The notes under the pieces were generated by a model, which made no database searches, was not told the DNA's origin, and saw only the letters and a list, made by a program, of their open reading frames with translations. 64,000 nucleotides of DNA. Source: Actinospica robiniae DSM 44927. Its GTDB lineage: Bacteria > Actinomycetota > Actinomycetes > Streptomycetales > Catenulisporaceae. Position 1 is the first letter of the stretch. Each line of letters starts with the position of its first letter. A program made the position numbers and the translations under genes. The stretch spans positions 6,368,154 through 6,432,153 of the forward strand of contig NZ_KI632511.1 in NCBI RefSeq assembly GCF_000504285.1, read 5' to 3'. Shown here in pieces: positions 35,490 to 48,339 of this stretch.

Positions 35490-35849
35490 ATGGATACGTA
35501 CGTACCGGTGCTCCTCCTGGGCCTGATCGCGGGCGGATTCGCGGTGTTCTCCGTGATCATGGGGGCGATGACCGGACCCAAGCGGTACAACCGGGCCAAA
35601 TACGACGCCTACGAATGCGGCATCGAGCCGACCCCGCAGCCGGCCGGCGGCGGGCGCTTCCCGGTGAAGTACTACCTGACGGCGATGCTCTTCATCGTCT
35701 TCGACATCGAGATCGTCTTCCTCTACCCCTGGGCCGTGGCCTTCGACTCACTGGGCTGGTTCGGCCTGACGGAGATGGTCCTGTTCATCGTCACGGTCTT
35801 CGTCGCCTACACGTACGTGTGGCGGCGGGGCGGACTCGAGTGGGACTAG
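35490..35849 (+). CDS. nuoA: NADH-quinone oxidoreductase subunit A
   Basis: The 119-aa protein has three membrane helices. The first is near the N-terminus (VPVLLLGLIAGGFAVFSVIMGA), followed by the conserved loop YDAYECGIEPTPQPAGGGRFPVKYYLTAMLFIVFDIE in parts, whose DIE and ECG motifs are typical. It is the first gene of a 14-gene complex I operon. ATG 35490 follows GGGAG about 14 bases upstream. The pre-gene region holds Rex-type sites. Confidence 0.95.
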   Translation: MDTYVPVLLLGLIAGGFAVFSVIMGAMTGPKRYNRAKYDAYECGIEPTPQPAGGGRFPVKYYLTAMLFIVFDIEIVFLYPWAVAFDSLGWFGLTEMVLFIVTVFVAYTYVWRRGGLEWD

Positions 35850-35858
35850 GAGATCCCC

Positions 35859-36416
35859 ATGGGTATTGAGGAGAAGGTGCCGAGCGGCTTCCTGCTCAGC
35901 ACGGTGGAGGGCCTGGCCGGCTACATGCGCAAGGGCTCGCTGTGGCCCGCGACCTTCGGCCTGGCCTGCTGCGCCATCGAGATGATGGCCACCGGCGCGG
36001 GACGCTACGACCTCGCCCGCTTCGGCATGGAGGTCTTCCGCGCGTCGCCGCGGCAGGCCGACCTGATGATCGTCGCGGGCCGGGTGAGCCAGAAGATGGC
36101 GCCGGTGCTGCGGCAGATCTACGACCAGATGCCGAACCCCAAGTGGGTGCTGTCGATGGGCGTGTGCGCCTCGTCCGGCGGCATGTTCAACAACTACGCG
36201 ATCGTCCAGGGCGTGGACCACGTGGTCCCGGTGGACATCTACCTGCCCGGCTGTCCGCCGCGGCCGGAGATGCTGATGGACGCGATCATCAAGCTGCACG
36301 AGGAGATCCAGAAGATGCCGCTCGGCGTCGACCGGGTCGCGGCCGCCCGGGCGGCCGAGGAAGCCGCGCTCAAGGCCGTCCCCACGATCGAGATGAAGGG
36401 GCTGCTGCGCGGATGA
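35859..36416 (+). CDS. nuoB: NADH-quinone oxidoreductase subunit B
   Basis: The 185-aa subunit carries the terminal cluster N2, which reduces quinone. Conserved residues are seen in [19 protein letters not shown] and [10 protein letters not shown], giving the four Cys ligands. It forms the Q module with NuoC, D and I. Its TGA (36414-36416) overlaps the ATG of a small ORF in the 82-bp intercistronic element. Confidence 0.97.
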   Translation: MGIEEKVPSGFLLSTVEGLAGYMRKGSLWPATFGLACCAIEMMATGAGRYDLARFGMEVFRASPRQADLMIVAGRVSQKMAPVLRQIYDQMPNPKWVLSMGVCASSGGMFNNYAIVQGVDHVVPVDIYLPGCPPRPEMLMDAIIKLHEEIQKMPLGVDRVAAARAAEEAALKAVPTIEMKGLLRG

Positions 36417-36496
36417 TGAGCGAGCTTGCGAGCGAATCGATGAACACAGTGTGCGCGCGAATGCGCCGACCGAGCGCTAGCGAGGTCGCGTCATGA
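36416..36496 (+). CDS. 26-aa linker mini-ORF between nuoB and nuoC
   Basis: The ORF starts MSELASES and ends PSASEVAS. Its ATG overlaps the nuoB stop (TGATG), and its TGA overlaps the nuoC ATG (ATGA). A near-identical 26-codon ORF lies between nuoC and nuoD, with only two amino-acid changes (M9T, N10G). The nearest upstream purine run, AAGGGG, is 14 bases off, so initiation would rest on coupling. Whether the peptide is made or functional is unknown. It may merely keep ribosomes moving between genes. Confidence 0.4.
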   Translation: MSELASESMNTVCARMRRPSASEVAS

Positions 36497-36497
36497 G
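36416..36497 (+). repeat. 82-bp intercistronic repeat, copy 1
   Basis: This sequence differs from copy 2 (37221-37302) at 5 of 82 positions. It begins and ends with ATGAG and fills the space between the nuoB stop and nuoC start. The 3' half contains CGACC...GGTCG around CGCTAGCG. GAGG (36482-36485) in it provides the nuoC ribosome binding site. Confidence 0.95.
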
Positions 36498-37224
36498 TGA
36501 GAATCAGAACCTTCCTGAGAACGCCGGCGCCGAGGTCCCGCAGCCGCTCGCGATGCAGGCGGCCGAAGTCGTCGCGGTGCGCCGGGGCATGTTCGGCGGC
36601 AACGGAAACGGCGGCGACACCTCCGGCTACTCCCGGCTGGTGCGGGTGATCGAGTTCCCCGGCCAGTCCCCGCGGCCCTACGGCGGCTACTTCGACGAGG
36701 TCGAGAACGAGCTGTTCGGCGCGCTCGAGGAGCAGGGCCTGGCACCGGAGACCGCGATCGAGAAGGTGGTGGTCTACCGCGACCAGCTCACCTTCCACGT
36801 CCGCCGCGAGCACCTGGTGCAGGTGGCCAGGACCCTGCGCGACGACGCGGCGCTCCGGTTCGAGCTCTGCCTCGGCGTGTCCGGGGTGCACTTCCCCGAG
36901 GAGGCCGGCCGGGAGTTGCAGATCCTGGTGCCGCTGCTCTCGATCTCGCACAACCGCCGGGTGCACCTGGCGACCGGCTGCCCGGACGAGGACCCGCACG
37001 TGCCCTCGCTGACCGGCGTCTACCCCGCCACGGACTGGCACGAGCGGGAGACCTGGGACATGTTCGGGATCGTCTTCGACGGCCACCCGGCGCTCACCAG
37101 GATCCTGATGCCGGACGACTGGCCCGGCCACCCGCAGCGCAAGGACTACCCGCTCGGCGGCATCCCGGTCGAGTTCAAGGGCGCCCAGATTCCGTCGCCG
37201 GACCAGCGAAGGAGCTACCGATGA
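36493..37224 (+). CDS. nuoC: NADH-quinone oxidoreductase subunit C
   Basis: The 243-aa protein is the 30-kDa subunit. It has a variable N-terminus of about 75 residues, then the conserved domain with [15 protein letters not shown] and the signature [40 protein letters not shown] in pieces. It pairs with NuoD in the peripheral arm. ATG at 36493 is preceded by GAGG at a 7-base distance, supplied by the repeat. Confidence 0.96.
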   Translation: MSENQNLPENAGAEVPQPLAMQAAEVVAVRRGMFGGNGNGGDTSGYSRLVRVIEFPGQSPRPYGGYFDEVENELFGALEEQGLAPETAIEKVVVYRDQLTFHVRREHLVQVARTLRDDAALRFELCLGVSGVHFPEEAGRELQILVPLLSISHNRRVHLATGCPDEDPHVPSLTGVYPATDWHERETWDMFGIVFDGHPALTRILMPDDWPGHPQRKDYPLGGIPVEFKGAQIPSPDQRRSYR

Positions 37225-37301
37225 GCGAGCTTGCGAGCGAATCAACGGGCACAGTGTGCGCGCGCATGCGCCGACCGAGCGCTAGCGAGGTCGCGTCATG
37301 A
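37221..37301 (+). CDS. 26-aa linker mini-ORF between nuoC and nuoD
   Basis: The ORF is 26 codons long, starting MSELASES and ending PSASEVAS. Its ATG overlaps the nuoC stop, and its TGA overlaps the nuoD ATG (37298). It has a good ribosome binding site, AAGGAG (37209-37214), 6 bases upstream and still within nuoC. That site would suit the original nuoD start before the element was inserted. Function is not known. Confidence 0.45.
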   Translation: MSELASESTGTVCARMRRPSASEVAS

Positions 37302-37302
37302 G
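37221..37302 (+). repeat. 82-bp intercistronic repeat, copy 2
   Basis: It is the same element as 36416-36497, with five substitutions. ATGAGCG occurs at both ends. It carries GAGG (37287-37290), 7 bases before the nuoD start. No third copy was noticed in the window. Confidence 0.95.
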
Positions 37303-38707
37303 CGTTGACGTAGCAGCTGCTGTCGACGAGGGCGCCGAGCAGCCCGACCCGAAGCAGAACACGAACGTGTACGTGGGCGACCCGTACGCGCCGGGCGCCG
37401 AGGCGGCCGGGGAGCAGGTCTTCACGCTCGCCGGCGGCGACTGGGACGAGATCGCCCGCGAGCTCTCCCGCAACGAGGGCAGCGCGCCCGAAGAGCGCAT
37501 CGTGGTCAACATGGGACCGCAGCACCCTTCCACGCACGGCGTGCTGCGCCTGGTGGTGGAGACCGAGGGCGAGACCGTCACCGAGGTGCGCTGCGGCATC
37601 GGCTTCCTGCACACCGGGATCGAGAAGAACCTGGAGTTCCGCAACTGGACCCAGGGCGTCACCTTCGTCACCCGGATGGACTACACGACGCCGTTCTACC
37701 AGGAGGTGGCCTACTGCCTCGCGGTGGAGAAGCTGCTCGGGGTGGAGGACCAGATCCCCAAGCGGGCCAACGTGATCCGGGTCCTGCTGATGGAGCTCAA
37801 CCGGATCGCCTCGCACCTGGTGTGCATCGCCACCGGCGGCATGGAGATGGGCGCGCTGAGCGCGATGATCTTCGGCTTCCGCGAGCGCGAGCTGGTGCTG
37901 GACATCTTCGAGATGATCACCGGCCTGCGGATGAACCACGCGTTCGTCCGGCCCGGCGGAGTGGCCCAGGACCTGCCGCCCGGCGCGGTGGACAAGATCC
38001 GCGAGTTCCTCGCCCTGATGCCCACGCGGATCAAGGACATCGAGGCGCTGTGCAATGAGAACGCGATCTTCAAGGGCCGCACCGAGAACGTCGGCTACCT
38101 GGACCTGACCGGCTGCATGGCCCTGGGCATCACCGGGCCCTGCCTGCGCGCCACCGGCCTGCCGCACGACCTGCGCAAGTCCCAGCCGTACTGCGGCTAC
38201 GAGGACTACGAGTTCGACGTCGTCACCTGGGACACCGCGGACGCCTACGGGCGCTACCGGATCCGGATGGACGAGGTGCGCCAGTCGCTGCGGATCGTGG
38301 CCCAGTGCCTGGACAAGCTCGAGCCGGGCCCGGTGATGATCGAGGACCGGAAGATCGCCTGGCCCGCGCAGCTGGCCCTGGGCGGGGACGGCATGGGCAA
38401 CTCGCTCGACCACATCCGGCACATCATGGGCGAGTCCATGGAGGCCCTGATCCACCACTTCAAGCTGGTGACCGAGGGCTTCCGGGTGCCGCCCGGCCAG
38501 GTGTACGTCGGCCTCGAGTCGCCCAAGGGCGAGATCGGCTGCCACGCGGTCTCCGACGGCGGGACCCGGCCCTACCGGGTGCACTTCCGCGACCCCTCGT
38601 TCAACAACCTGCAGGCCGTGGCGGCGATGTCGGAGGGCGGCATGCTGGCCGACCTGATCGTGGCCGTCGCGTCCATCGACCCAGTGATGGGAGGTGTAGA
38701 CCGATGA
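37298..38707 (+). CDS. nuoD: NADH-quinone oxidoreductase subunit D
   Basis: The 469-aa protein is the 49-kDa subunit, which helps to form the quinone pocket. It has [43 protein letters not shown] and the C-terminal DPVMGGVDR. An N-terminal extension of about 65 residues precedes the core. It starts inside the end of repeat copy 2 and ends with ATGA overlap with nuoE. Confidence 0.97.
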   Translation: MSVDVAAAVDEGAEQPDPKQNTNVYVGDPYAPGAEAAGEQVFTLAGGDWDEIARELSRNEGSAPEERIVVNMGPQHPSTHGVLRLVVETEGETVTEVRCGIGFLHTGIEKNLEFRNWTQGVTFVTRMDYTTPFYQEVAYCLAVEKLLGVEDQIPKRANVIRVLLMELNRIASHLVCIATGGMEMGALSAMIFGFRERELVLDIFEMITGLRMNHAFVRPGGVAQDLPPGAVDKIREFLALMPTRIKDIEALCNENAIFKGRTENVGYLDLTGCMALGITGPCLRATGLPHDLRKSQPYCGYEDYEFDVVTWDTADAYGRYRIRMDEVRQSLRIVAQCLDKLEPGPVMIEDRKIAWPAQLALGGDGMGNSLDHIRHIMGESMEALIHHFKLVTEGFRVPPGQVYVGLESPKGEIGCHAVSDGGTRPYRVHFRDPSFNNLQAVAAMSEGGMLADLIVAVASIDPVMGGVDR

Positions 38708-39404
38708 GCACCGCCGAACTCGGGCTTCCGTCCGTGCCGGCCAAGGGCTATCCCGAGGACGTGAAGGACCGGCTGGACCAGGACGCCGACGCGGTCATCG
38801 CGCGTTACCCGGTCAAGCGCTCGGCCCTGCTGCCGCTGCTGCACCTGGTGCAGGCCGAGGAGGGCTACGTCTCCGGCGACGGCATCCGGTACTGCGCCGA
38901 GAAGCTCGAGCTCTCCACGGCCGACGTCACCGGCGTCGCCACGTTCTACACCATGTACAAGCGGCGCCAGGTCGGCGACTACCACGTCGGGGTGTGCACC
39001 AACACCCTGTGCGCGGTGCTCGGCGGCGACGAGATCTTCGCCGCGCTCAAGGCCCACCTCGGCGTGGGCAACGACGAGCGCACCGCCGTCAGCCCGGAAG
39101 GCAGGAGCCTGACGCTCGAGCACATCGAGTGCAACGCCGCCTGCGACTTCGCCCCGGTGATGACGGTCAACTGGGAGTTCTTCGACAACATGACCCCGGA
39201 CAAGGCCAAGGCGCTGGTCGACGACCTGCTCGCGGGCCGTCCTGCGGTGGCCAGCCGCGGTCCGGCGGTGTGCTCCTTCCGGGAGACCGAGCGGATCCTG
39301 GCCGGATTCGAGGACCGGCGCGAGGACGCGGTGGACGGCGGCGGCTCGGCCGGCGCCGAGTCGCTGGCGGGCCTGCGCATCGCGCAGCAGCGGGGAGAGA
39401 CGGC

Positions 39405-39408
<4 letters not shown>
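38704..39408 (+). CDS. nuoE: NADH-quinone oxidoreductase subunit E
   Basis: The 234-aa protein is the 24-kDa thioredoxin-like subunit holding a 2Fe-2S cluster. Cys ligands are in [15 protein letters not shown] and [13 protein letters not shown]. The C-terminal tail of about 60 residues (Ala/Gly/Arg-rich) is longer than in E. coli but normal for actinomycetes. The start overlaps nuoD and the stop overlaps nuoF (ATGA). Confidence 0.96.
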
Positions 39409-40721
<1,313 letters not shown>

Positions 40722-40723
40722 GC

Positions 40724-43279
40724 ATGAGCGTCACCACAGCGGACATCCCCGCCCAGCCCAACGGCGGCGAACTCGAGGTCCCGCCCGGGCACGTGCAGCT
40801 GACCGTGGACGGGATCGCGGTCGTGGCCAAGAAGGGCGAGCTGGTCATCCGGGTCGCCGAGCGGCTCGGCATCGCCATCCCGCGCTTCTGCGACCACCCG
40901 CTGCTCGACCCGGTCGGCGCCTGCCGGCAGTGCCTGGTGGAGGTGGAGGGTCAGCGCAAGCCGCTGGCCTCGTGCACCACCACCGTGGCCGACGGCATGG
41001 TGGTCAAGACCCAGCGCACCTCGCCGATAGCGGACAAGGCACAGCAGGGTGTGATGGAGCTGCTGCTGATCAACCACCCGCTGGACTGCCCGGTGTGCGA
41101 CAAGGGCGGCGAGTGCCCGCTGCAGAACCAGGCGCTGAGCAACGGCCGCGGCGAGACCCGGTTCGAGGGCCTCAAGCGCACCTTCGCCAAGCCGATCAAC
41201 GTCTCGACCCAGGTGCTGCTCGACCGCGAACGCTGCGTCAACTGCGCCCGCTGCACCCGCTTCTCCGAGCAGATCGCCGGCGACCCGTTCATCGCCCTGA
41301 TCGAGCGCGGCGCGCAGCAGCAGGTGGGCATCTCCACCGCCGGGGACCAGGACTTCGAGTCCTACTTCTCCGGTAACACGGTGCAGATCTGCCCGGTCGG
41401 CGCGCTCACCGGCGCGGCCTACCGCTTCCGCTCCCGCCCGTTCGACCTGGTCTCCACGCCGACCGCGTGCGAGCACTGCGCCTCCGGCTGCGCGCTGCGC
41501 ACCGACCACCGGCGCGGCAAGGTGCTGCGACGCCTGGCCGGGGAGGACCCGGAGGTCAACGAGGAGTGGAACTGCGACAAGGGCCGCTGGGCCTTCCAGT
41601 ACCCGACCCTCGGCGACCGGATCACCGGTCCGCTGGTGCGCAGGGACGGCGAGCTGGTGCCGGCCTCCTGGCCCGAAGCGCTGCGCACGGCCGCGGCCGG
41701 ACTGCGCACCGCCCGCGGCCAGGCCGGCGTGCTGGTCGGCGGGCGGGTGAGCCTCGAGGACGCGTACGCCTACGCGAAGTTCGCCCGGCTCGCCCTGGAC
41801 ACCAACGACATCGACTTCCGGGCCCGGCCGCACAGCCACGAGGAGGCCGAGTTCCTCGCCTCGCACGTGGCCGGCCTCTCGCCGGACGGCGCCGAGGAGG
41901 CGAACCGGGCCGCCGTCACGTACGCCGACCTGGAGAAGGCCCCGGCGGTGCTGCTGGTCGGGTTCGAACCCGAGGACGAGTCCCCGATCGTCTTCCTGCG
42001 GCTGCGCAAGGCCTTCCGGGTCAACAAGACCCAGGTCGTGGCCATAGCGCCGTTCGCCACGCGCGGACTGCGCAAGTGCGGCGGCACGCTGCTCAAGGCC
42101 GCGCCGCACACCGAGCCGGAGTTCCTGGGCGCGCTCGGCGCCGGCAGCTACGACGCAGGGCTCGACCACGCGGGCCTGGCCGCGGCCAAGACGCTGCGCG
42201 AGGAGGGCTCGGTCATCCTCGTCGGCGAGCGGCTGGCCGGAGTGCCCGGCGGCCTCAGCGCCGCGGTGCGCCTGGCCAAGGCCACCGGAGCCCGGCTCGC
42301 CTGGGTGCCGCGGCGGGCCGGCGAGCGCGGCGCGGTCGAGGCCGGCGCGCTGGCCAACCTGCTGCCCGGCGGCCGGCCGATCGGCGACCCGCTCGCCCGC
42401 GGCCAGGTCGCCACGGCCTGGGGCGTCAGGGCCCTGCCGACCCTGGAGGGCCGGGACGGCGACGCGATCCTGACCGCCGCCCGCTCCGGCGAGATCGGCG
42501 CCCTGCTCGTCGGCGCGGTGGACCCGGACGACCTGCCCGACCCGGCCGGCGTGCGCTCCGCCCTGGACGCGGCCGGCTTCGTGGTCAGCCTCGAACTGCG
42601 CCGCAGCGCGGTGACCGAGCGCGCCGACGTGGTGCTGCCGGTCGCGGCCGTGGCGGAGAAGTCCGGCACCTTCCTGGACTGGGAGGGCCGGGTGCGCCGG
42701 TTCGAGCAGGCGCTGAGCCCCGAGGTGGTGCAGACCCACGGCGGCCACGTCACCGACCTGCGCGTGCTCGACCGGCTCGCCGACGCGATGGACGTGCACC
42801 TGGGCCTGCCCGACGTGGCCGCGGCCCGGCGCGAGCTCGACGAGCTCGGCGTCTGGGACGGCCCGCGGGCGCTGCCCCCGCGCGCCGAGGTGCTGACCCT
42901 GCCCGCGCCCGGCGTCGGCCAGGCCGTGCTCGCCACCTGGCACCAGCTGCTCGACGACGGGCGGCTGCAGGACGGCGAGAAGTTCCTGGCCGGCACCGCG
43001 CACCGCGCGGTGGTGCACCTGTCTCCGGCCACGGCCAAGGAGATCGGCGCCTTCGCCGGCGCGCCCGTCTCGGTGCGCACCGACGCCGGCGCGGTGGTGC
43101 TGCCGCTGGAGATCGCCGACCTGCCCGACCGGGTGGTCTGGCTGCCGACGAACTCCCCGGGCTCGCACGTGCGCGCCGCCCTGTGCGCGGACACCGGGGC
43201 CATCGTGACGCTGGCCGCCGAGGCGCCCGCGTCCGCCGCCACCGCCGGCGAGGCGGGCGCCGAGGAGGAGGAGCGCTGA
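40724..43279 (+). CDS. nuoG: NADH-quinone oxidoreductase subunit G
   Basis: The 851-aa protein is the largest Fe-S subunit. The N-terminal 2Fe-2S domain has [21 protein letters not shown] in parts. Then come a His-Cys ligand region ([17 protein letters not shown]), 4Fe-4S ligands ([16 protein letters not shown]) and CEHCASGC. A molybdopterin-oxidoreductase-like region (about 220-780) follows, without cofactor. A Glu/Ala-rich tail ends the protein. It starts 3 bases after nuoF and overlaps nuoH. Confidence 0.96.
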   Translation: MSVTTADIPAQPNGGELEVPPGHVQLTVDGIAVVAKKGELVIRVAERLGIAIPRFCDHPLLDPVGACRQCLVEVEGQRKPLASCTTTVADGMVVKTQRTSPIADKAQQGVMELLLINHPLDCPVCDKGGECPLQNQALSNGRGETRFEGLKRTFAKPINVSTQVLLDRERCVNCARCTRFSEQIAGDPFIALIERGAQQQVGISTAGDQDFESYFSGNTVQICPVGALTGAAYRFRSRPFDLVSTPTACEHCASGCALRTDHRRGKVLRRLAGEDPEVNEEWNCDKGRWAFQYPTLGDRITGPLVRRDGELVPASWPEALRTAAAGLRTARGQAGVLVGGRVSLEDAYAYAKFARLALDTNDIDFRARPHSHEEAEFLASHVAGLSPDGAEEANRAAVTYADLEKAPAVLLVGFEPEDESPIVFLRLRKAFRVNKTQVVAIAPFATRGLRKCGGTLLKAAPHTEPEFLGALGAGSYDAGLDHAGLAAAKTLREEGSVILVGERLAGVPGGLSAAVRLAKATGARLAWVPRRAGERGAVEAGALANLLPGGRPIGDPLARGQVATAWGVRALPTLEGRDGDAILTAARSGEIGALLVGAVDPDDLPDPAGVRSALDAAGFVVSLELRRSAVTERADVVLPVAAVAEKSGTFLDWEGRVRRFEQALSPEVVQTHGGHVTDLRVLDRLADAMDVHLGLPDVAAARRELDELGVWDGPRALPPRAEVLTLPAPGVGQAVLATWHQLLDDGRLQDGEKFLAGTAHRAVVHLSPATAKEIGAFAGAPVSVRTDAGAVVLPLEIADLPDRVVWLPTNSPGSHVRAALCADTGAIVTLAAEAPASAATAGEAGAEEEER

Positions 43280-44640
43280 TGGCGAACATGGACCACTGGG
43301 TGATCAACGGGTTCGACACCCACATCCCGTGGTGGTTCCTGCTGGCCGCGATCAAGGCGGTGGCCGCCTTCGCGATGCTGGTCGTGCTCACCCTGTTCAA
43401 CATCTGGTTCGAGCGCCGCGTGGTGTCCCGGATGCAGATGCGGGTGGGCCCGAACCGGGTCGGCCCGCAGGGTCTGCTGCAGTCGCTGGCCGACGGCGTG
43501 AAGCTCGCGCTCAAGGAGGACATCGTCCCGACGAACGCCGACAAGCCGGTGTTCTGGGCGGCCCCGGTGATCTCCACCATCCCGGCGTTCCTCGCCTTCG
43601 CGGTGATCCCCTGGGGCGGCGCGGTCTCGATCTTCCACCACTGGACCACGCTGCAGCTGGTGGACCTGCCGATCGGCGTGCTCTACATCCTCGCGGTCTC
43701 CTCGATCGGCATCTACGGGATCGTGCTGGCCGGCTGGAGCTCGGGCTCGACCTATCCGCTGCTCGGCGGCATCCGCTCCTCCGCCCAGATGATCTCCTAC
43801 GAGATCGCCATGGGCCTGAGCTTCGCCGGGGTGTTCCTGTACGCCGGGACGATGTCCACCAGCGGGATCGTGGCCGCGCAGGCGCACATCTGGTACATCA
43901 TCCCGCTGTGCGTCTCCGGGCTGATCTACATGATCTCGATGGTGGGCGAGACCAACCGCGCCCCCTTCGACCTGCCCGAGGCCGAGGGCGAACTGGTCGG
44001 CGGCTTCCACACCGAGTACACCTCGCTGAAGTTCGCCCTCTTCTTCCTGGCCGAGTACATCAACCTGGTCGTCGTCTCCTGCCTGGCGATCACGATGTTC
44101 TTCGGCGGATGGCGGGCTCCGGCCCCGATCGCGCACTGGTGGCACGGCGCGAACGCGGGCTGGTTCCCGATGATCTGGTTCCTGGCCAAGCTGCTGATCT
44201 TCGTGTTCGTCTTCATCTGGCTGCGCGGCACGCTGCCCCGGCTGCGCTACGACCAGTTCATGCGGCTGGGCTGGAAGGTGCTCATCCCGGTCTCGCTGGT
44301 CTGGCTGCTGCTGGTCGCGGTGATCCGCCAGCTGCGCAACGCCGGGGACATGGACTCCGGCCACCTGGTGCCGATCTGCCTGGCCGCGGCCGCGCTCTTC
44401 GTGGCCCTGCTGGTCGGCCTGGAGGTGCGCGAGCGCAACCAGGACGCGCGCGATCTGCGCCGGCGCAACGCCGAGGAGGCACTGCGCGAGCAGGACGCCT
44501 CCGGCTTCGCCGGCGGCTTCCCGGTGCCGCCGCTGCCCGGCCAGGTGCGGCCGGTCGTCGCCCGGCGCGCCCCGCGCACCCCGAGCCTCGCCCTGGCCGC
44601 CAACGGCCATTCCACGGAGGAGTCGTCTGATGGCGAGTAA
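43279..44640 (+). CDS. nuoH: NADH-quinone oxidoreductase subunit H
   Basis: The 453-aa membrane subunit couples the quinone chamber to the proton channels. It has about eight helices, with the signature [25 protein letters not shown] in pieces and [24 protein letters not shown]. After residue about 370 comes an Arg/Glu-rich cytoplasmic tail of about 70 residues, present in actinobacterial NuoH. The start overlaps nuoG and the end overlaps nuoI by 11 bases. Confidence 0.97.
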   Translation: MANMDHWVINGFDTHIPWWFLLAAIKAVAAFAMLVVLTLFNIWFERRVVSRMQMRVGPNRVGPQGLLQSLADGVKLALKEDIVPTNADKPVFWAAPVISTIPAFLAFAVIPWGGAVSIFHHWTTLQLVDLPIGVLYILAVSSIGIYGIVLAGWSSGSTYPLLGGIRSSAQMISYEIAMGLSFAGVFLYAGTMSTSGIVAAQAHIWYIIPLCVSGLIYMISMVGETNRAPFDLPEAEGELVGGFHTEYTSLKFALFFLAEYINLVVVSCLAITMFFGGWRAPAPIAHWWHGANAGWFPMIWFLAKLLIFVFVFIWLRGTLPRLRYDQFMRLGWKVLIPVSLVWLLLVAVIRQLRNAGDMDSGHLVPICLAAAALFVALLVGLEVRERNQDARDLRRRNAEEALREQDASGFAGGFPVPPLPGQVRPVVARRAPRTPSLALAANGHSTEESSDGE

Positions 44641-45301
44641 GAAGCAGCCCCCGAAGGGCGCGTCGGGGGCGGAGACCGCCAAGGCGGGACCGCTGGCCGG
44701 GGTGGCCGGCTTCGGAGTGACCTTCCTGACCCAGTTCAAGAAGCCGAACACCGAGCGCTACCCGGAGCAGAAGGTCCCCACCCAGCTGCGCTTCCACGGC
44801 CGCCACCAGCTCAACCGGCACCCGGACGGGCTGGAGAAGTGCATCGGCTGCGAGCTGTGCGCCTGGGCCTGTCCGGCCGACGCCATCTACGTCGAGGGCG
44901 CGGACAACACCGAGGAGGAGCGCTTCTCCCCGGGCGAGCGCTACGGCCGGGTCTACCAGATCAACTATCTGCGGTGCATCCTGTGCGGCCTGTGCATCGA
45001 GGCCTGCCCGACCCGCGCGCTGACCATGACGAACGAGTACGAGCTCGCCGACACCAGCCGCGAATCGCTGATCTACACCAAGGACCGGCTGCTCGCGCCG
45101 ATGGGCGAGGGCATGGTCCCGCCGCCGCACCGGATGTACCAGGACGGCGCCGGCCACGAGGTGACCGAGAAGGAGTACTACCGCGGCGAGGTCCCGCGCG
45201 CCGACGACGACCTGCTGCGGCCGCTGCTCGCCGCGGCCCGCGCCGCCGACGCGGCGGCCGCGGGCTCGGCCGCGGGCTCGGGCTCGGGAGAGGAGTCCTG
45301 A
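44630..45301 (+). CDS. nuoI: NADH-quinone oxidoreductase subunit I
   Basis: The 223-aa subunit has two 4Fe-4S clusters (N6a, N6b): [17 protein letters not shown] and [16 protein letters not shown]. It transfers electrons to NuoB. The C-terminus is Ala/Gly/Ser-rich. It overlaps nuoH at its start and nuoJ at its end. Confidence 0.97.
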   Translation: MASKKQPPKGASGAETAKAGPLAGVAGFGVTFLTQFKKPNTERYPEQKVPTQLRFHGRHQLNRHPDGLEKCIGCELCAWACPADAIYVEGADNTEEERFSPGERYGRVYQINYLRCILCGLCIEACPTRALTMTNEYELADTSRESLIYTKDRLLAPMGEGMVPPPHRMYQDGAGHEVTEKEYYRGEVPRADDDLLRPLLAAARAADAAAAGSAAGSGSGEES

Positions 45302-46092
45302 TGGGGAACACCGGCCACGGCGAGACCTTCCTGTTCTGGATCGGTTCGGCCGTCTCCGTGCTCGGCGCGCTGGGCCTGATCTTCTCCAAGAAGATCGTGC
45401 ACGCGGCGCTGTGCCTGTGCTCGGTGATGCTCTGCCTGGCCTTCTTCTACATGGCCCAGGGCGCCGTCTTCCTCGGCGTCGTGCAGATCGTCGTCTACAC
45501 CGGCGCGGTCATGATGCTGTTCCTGTTCGTGCTGATGCTGATCGGCATCGAGTCGCAGGACTCGCTGACCGAGACGATCCGCGGCCAGCGCTGGCTGGCC
45601 GTGCCGCTCGTGATCGGCTTCGGCGCGGTGCTGCTCGGCGTGTACGCGCACGCGAACCTGCCCGCCTTCGTCGGCACCGACGCGGCGAACGCCAAGGGCG
45701 GCGGCAACGTCCCGGCGCTGGCCCAGCTGCTCTTCTCCCGCTACTACTGGGCCTTCGAGGTCTCCTCGGCGGTGCTGATCGTCTCGGCCGTGGGCGCGAT
45801 GGTGCTCACCCACAAGGAGCGCATCGCCCCGCGCAAGTCGCAGCGCGAGATCTCGATCGAGCGCTTCGAGCGCTGGGGCCGCGGCGAGAAGGTCTCGCTC
45901 ACCGGCCTGCCCAACCCGGGCGTCTACGCGCAGCACAACGCGGTGGACACCCCGGCGCTGCTGCCCGACGGCACGCCGAGCGAGGCGAGCGTCAACGCCA
46001 CGCTGCGCGGCCGCGACACGGTCCGCGGCTTCCGACCGCTGCCGCTGCCCGGCCAGGCGAACGGCAAGCAGAGCAAGGAGGTGTCGAAGTGA
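45301..46092 (+). CDS. nuoJ: NADH-quinone oxidoreductase subunit J
   Basis: The 263-aa membrane protein has five helices; the third contains the conserved [19 protein letters not shown] cytoplasmic tail of about 80 residues (from [12 protein letters not shown]) extends beyond the E. coli length, as in other actinomycetes. ATG at 45301 overlaps the nuoI stop. The end overlaps nuoK. Confidence 0.95.
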   Translation: MGNTGHGETFLFWIGSAVSVLGALGLIFSKKIVHAALCLCSVMLCLAFFYMAQGAVFLGVVQIVVYTGAVMMLFLFVLMLIGIESQDSLTETIRGQRWLAVPLVIGFGAVLLGVYAHANLPAFVGTDAANAKGGGNVPALAQLLFSRYYWAFEVSSAVLIVSAVGAMVLTHKERIAPRKSQREISIERFERWGRGEKVSLTGLPNPGVYAQHNAVDTPALLPDGTPSEASVNATLRGRDTVRGFRPLPLPGQANGKQSKEVSK

Positions 46093-46388
46093 ACCCGGAC
46101 AACTACCTCTACCTGTCCGCGATCCTGTTCACCCTCGGCGCGCTCGGGGTGCTGATCCGGCGCAACGCCATCGTCGTGTTCATGTGCATCGAGCTGATGC
46201 TGAACGCGGCGAACCTGGCCTTCGTCACCTTCGCCCGGATGCGCGGCGCCCTGGACGGGCAGATCATCGCGTTCTTCACGATGGTGGTGGCCGCGGCCGA
46301 GGTCGTGGTGGGCCTCGCGATCATCATCATGGTCTTCCGTACCCGCCGTTCGGCCTCGGTCGACGACGCCAACCTGCTGAAGTACTAG
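46089..46388 (+). CDS. nuoK: NADH-quinone oxidoreductase subunit K
   Basis: The 99-aa, three-helix subunit has the conserved membrane glutamates in [15 protein letters not shown] and [15 protein letters not shown]. It takes part in proton translocation. GTG at 46089 overlaps the nuoJ stop (GTGA). Confidence 0.95.
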   Translation: MNPDNYLYLSAILFTLGALGVLIRRNAIVVFMCIELMLNAANLAFVTFARMRGALDGQIIAFFTMVVAAAEVVVGLAIIIMVFRTRRSASVDDANLLKY

Positions 46389-46394
46389 GAATAG

Positions 46395-48335
46395 GTGGCC
46401 TCGACGATGCCCTCGTCCTACGCGCCGCTCGCGGCGACCGGTACCTTCGCCCTGACCGCCTGGGTGATCGCCCTGCCGCTGGCCGGGGCCGCGATCCTGC
46501 TGCTCGGCGGGCGCAAGTCGAACCGCTTCGGCCACCTGCTCGGCTGCGCGGCCGCGCTCGGCTCGTTCGTCCTCGGCGCGGTGCTCTTCTTCGCCCTGCT
46601 GGCCAAGCCGGGCGACCAGCGCTCCTACGACCAGCACGTCTACACCTGGATCCCGGTGCCCGGCTTCACCGCCGACGCCGGGTTCCACCTGGATCAGCTC
46701 TCGATCGTCTTCGTGCTGCTGATCACCGGCGTGGGCTCGCTGATCCACATCTACTCGGTCGGCTACATGCAGCACGACGAGAACAAGCGCAAGTTCTTCG
46801 CGTACCTGAACCTGTTCCTGGCCGCGATGCTCGTGCTCGTGCTCGCCGACAACTACCTGCTGCTCTACGCCGGCTGGGAGGGCGTGGGCCTGGCCTCGTA
46901 CCTGCTGATCGGGTTCTGGCAGCACAAGCCCTCGGCGGCGGTGGCGGCCAAGAAGGCGTTCATCGTCAACCGGGTCGGCGACATCGGCCTGTCGGTGGCG
47001 GTGATGCTCATGTACACCACCTTCGGCAGCTTCGCCTTCGGGCCGGTGTTCAACGGCGTGCCCGCCGCCAAGACCGGCACGCTCACCGCGATCGGCCTGC
47101 TGCTGCTGCTCGGCGCCTGCGGCAAGAGCGCGCAGTTCCCGCTGCAGTCCTGGCTCGGCGACGCGATGGAGGGCCCGACCCCGGTCAGTGCTCTGATCCA
47201 CGCGGCGACGATGGTGACCGCGGGGGTGTACCTGATCGTGCGCTCCAACGCGATCTTCGACGCCGCCCCGAACGCGCGCCTGGTGGTGACCATCGTGGGC
47301 GCGATCACGCTGATGTTCGGCGCGATCGTCGGTTGCGCGAAGGACGACATCAAGAAGGCGCTGGCCGGCTCGACCATGTCGCAGATCGGCTACATGATCC
47401 TGGCCGCCGGGCTCGGCCCGATCGGCTACGCGTTCGCGATCATGCACCTGGTCACGCACGGCTTCTTCAAGGCGGGGCTGTTCCTCGGCGCCGGCTCGGT
47501 GATGCACGGCATGAACGACGACGTGAACATGCGCCACTACGGCGCCCTGCGCAAGTACATGCTCTGGACCTACGTCACCTTCGGCCTCGGCTACCTGGCG
47601 ATCATCGGCTGCCCGCCGTTCTCCGGGTACTGGTCCAAGGACAAGATCATCGAGGCCGCGTTCAGCCAGGGCGGCACCTCCGGCTGGATCCTCGGCTTCA
47701 CGGCTCTGCTCGGCGCGCTGGTCACCGCGTTCTACATGACCCGGGTCATGCTGATGACCTTCTTCGGCACGAAGCGCTGGGTCGAGGACGAGCACGGCCA
47801 CGAGCCGCACCCGCACGAGTCGCCGCGGACCATGGTGTTCCCGATGGCCCTGCTGGCCGTGGGTTCGGTCGCCGCGGGCGCCCTGTTCTCGTACCACAGC
47901 TCGTTCGTGAACTGGCTCGCCCCGGTCACCGGCCACAGCGAGGGCAAGCTGCCGTTCAGCCAGCTCGAGATGCAGGCGATCATCCTCGGCGCGGTCGCGC
48001 TCGGTTTCCTCTACGCCATGAACCTCTACTTCCGCCAGGAGGTCCCGGCGACGGCCCCGGCCGGCGCCTTCGTCACCCGGGCCGCGCGCCGCGACCTGTA
48101 CGGCGACGCGTTCAACGAGCTGGTGTTCATGCGCACCGGCCAGTACCTGACCAGAGTCCTGGTCTACTTCGACCTCAAGGGCGTGGACGGCGCGGTCAAC
48201 GGCATCGCCGCGGGCCTCGGCGGCAGCTCCGGCCGACTGCGCCGGCTGCAGACCGGCTTCGTCCGCTCCTACGCCCTGTCGATGTTCGGCGGCGCCACGC
48301 TGCTGATCGTCGCCCTCCTGCTGGTAAGGGGTTAA
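46395..48335 (+). CDS. nuoL: NADH-quinone oxidoreductase subunit L
   Basis: The 646-aa antiporter-like subunit has about 16 helices, including [18 protein letters not shown], the lysine helix [31 protein letters not shown] in parts, and [22 protein letters not shown] long lateral helix near the C-terminus is expected from the family. GTG 46395 is used; ATG 46407 is an alternative start. Confidence 0.96.
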   Translation: MASTMPSSYAPLAATGTFALTAWVIALPLAGAAILLLGGRKSNRFGHLLGCAAALGSFVLGAVLFFALLAKPGDQRSYDQHVYTWIPVPGFTADAGFHLDQLSIVFVLLITGVGSLIHIYSVGYMQHDENKRKFFAYLNLFLAAMLVLVLADNYLLLYAGWEGVGLASYLLIGFWQHKPSAAVAAKKAFIVNRVGDIGLSVAVMLMYTTFGSFAFGPVFNGVPAAKTGTLTAIGLLLLLGACGKSAQFPLQSWLGDAMEGPTPVSALIHAATMVTAGVYLIVRSNAIFDAAPNARLVVTIVGAITLMFGAIVGCAKDDIKKALAGSTMSQIGYMILAAGLGPIGYAFAIMHLVTHGFFKAGLFLGAGSVMHGMNDDVNMRHYGALRKYMLWTYVTFGLGYLAIIGCPPFSGYWSKDKIIEAAFSQGGTSGWILGFTALLGALVTAFYMTRVMLMTFFGTKRWVEDEHGHEPHPHESPRTMVFPMALLAVGSVAAGALFSYHSSFVNWLAPVTGHSEGKLPFSQLEMQAIILGAVALGFLYAMNLYFRQEVPATAPAGAFVTRAARRDLYGDAFNELVFMRTGQYLTRVLVYFDLKGVDGAVNGIAAGLGGSSGRLRRLQTGFVRSYALSMFGGATLLIVALLLVRG

Positions 48336-48339
48336 CTCG

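Noticed and set aside
36416-37302. 82-bp elements as ordinary nuo 5' extensions of NuoC and NuoD
   Set aside because: The mini-ORFs are in a different frame from nuoC and nuoD and end at their start codons, so they do not extend these proteins.
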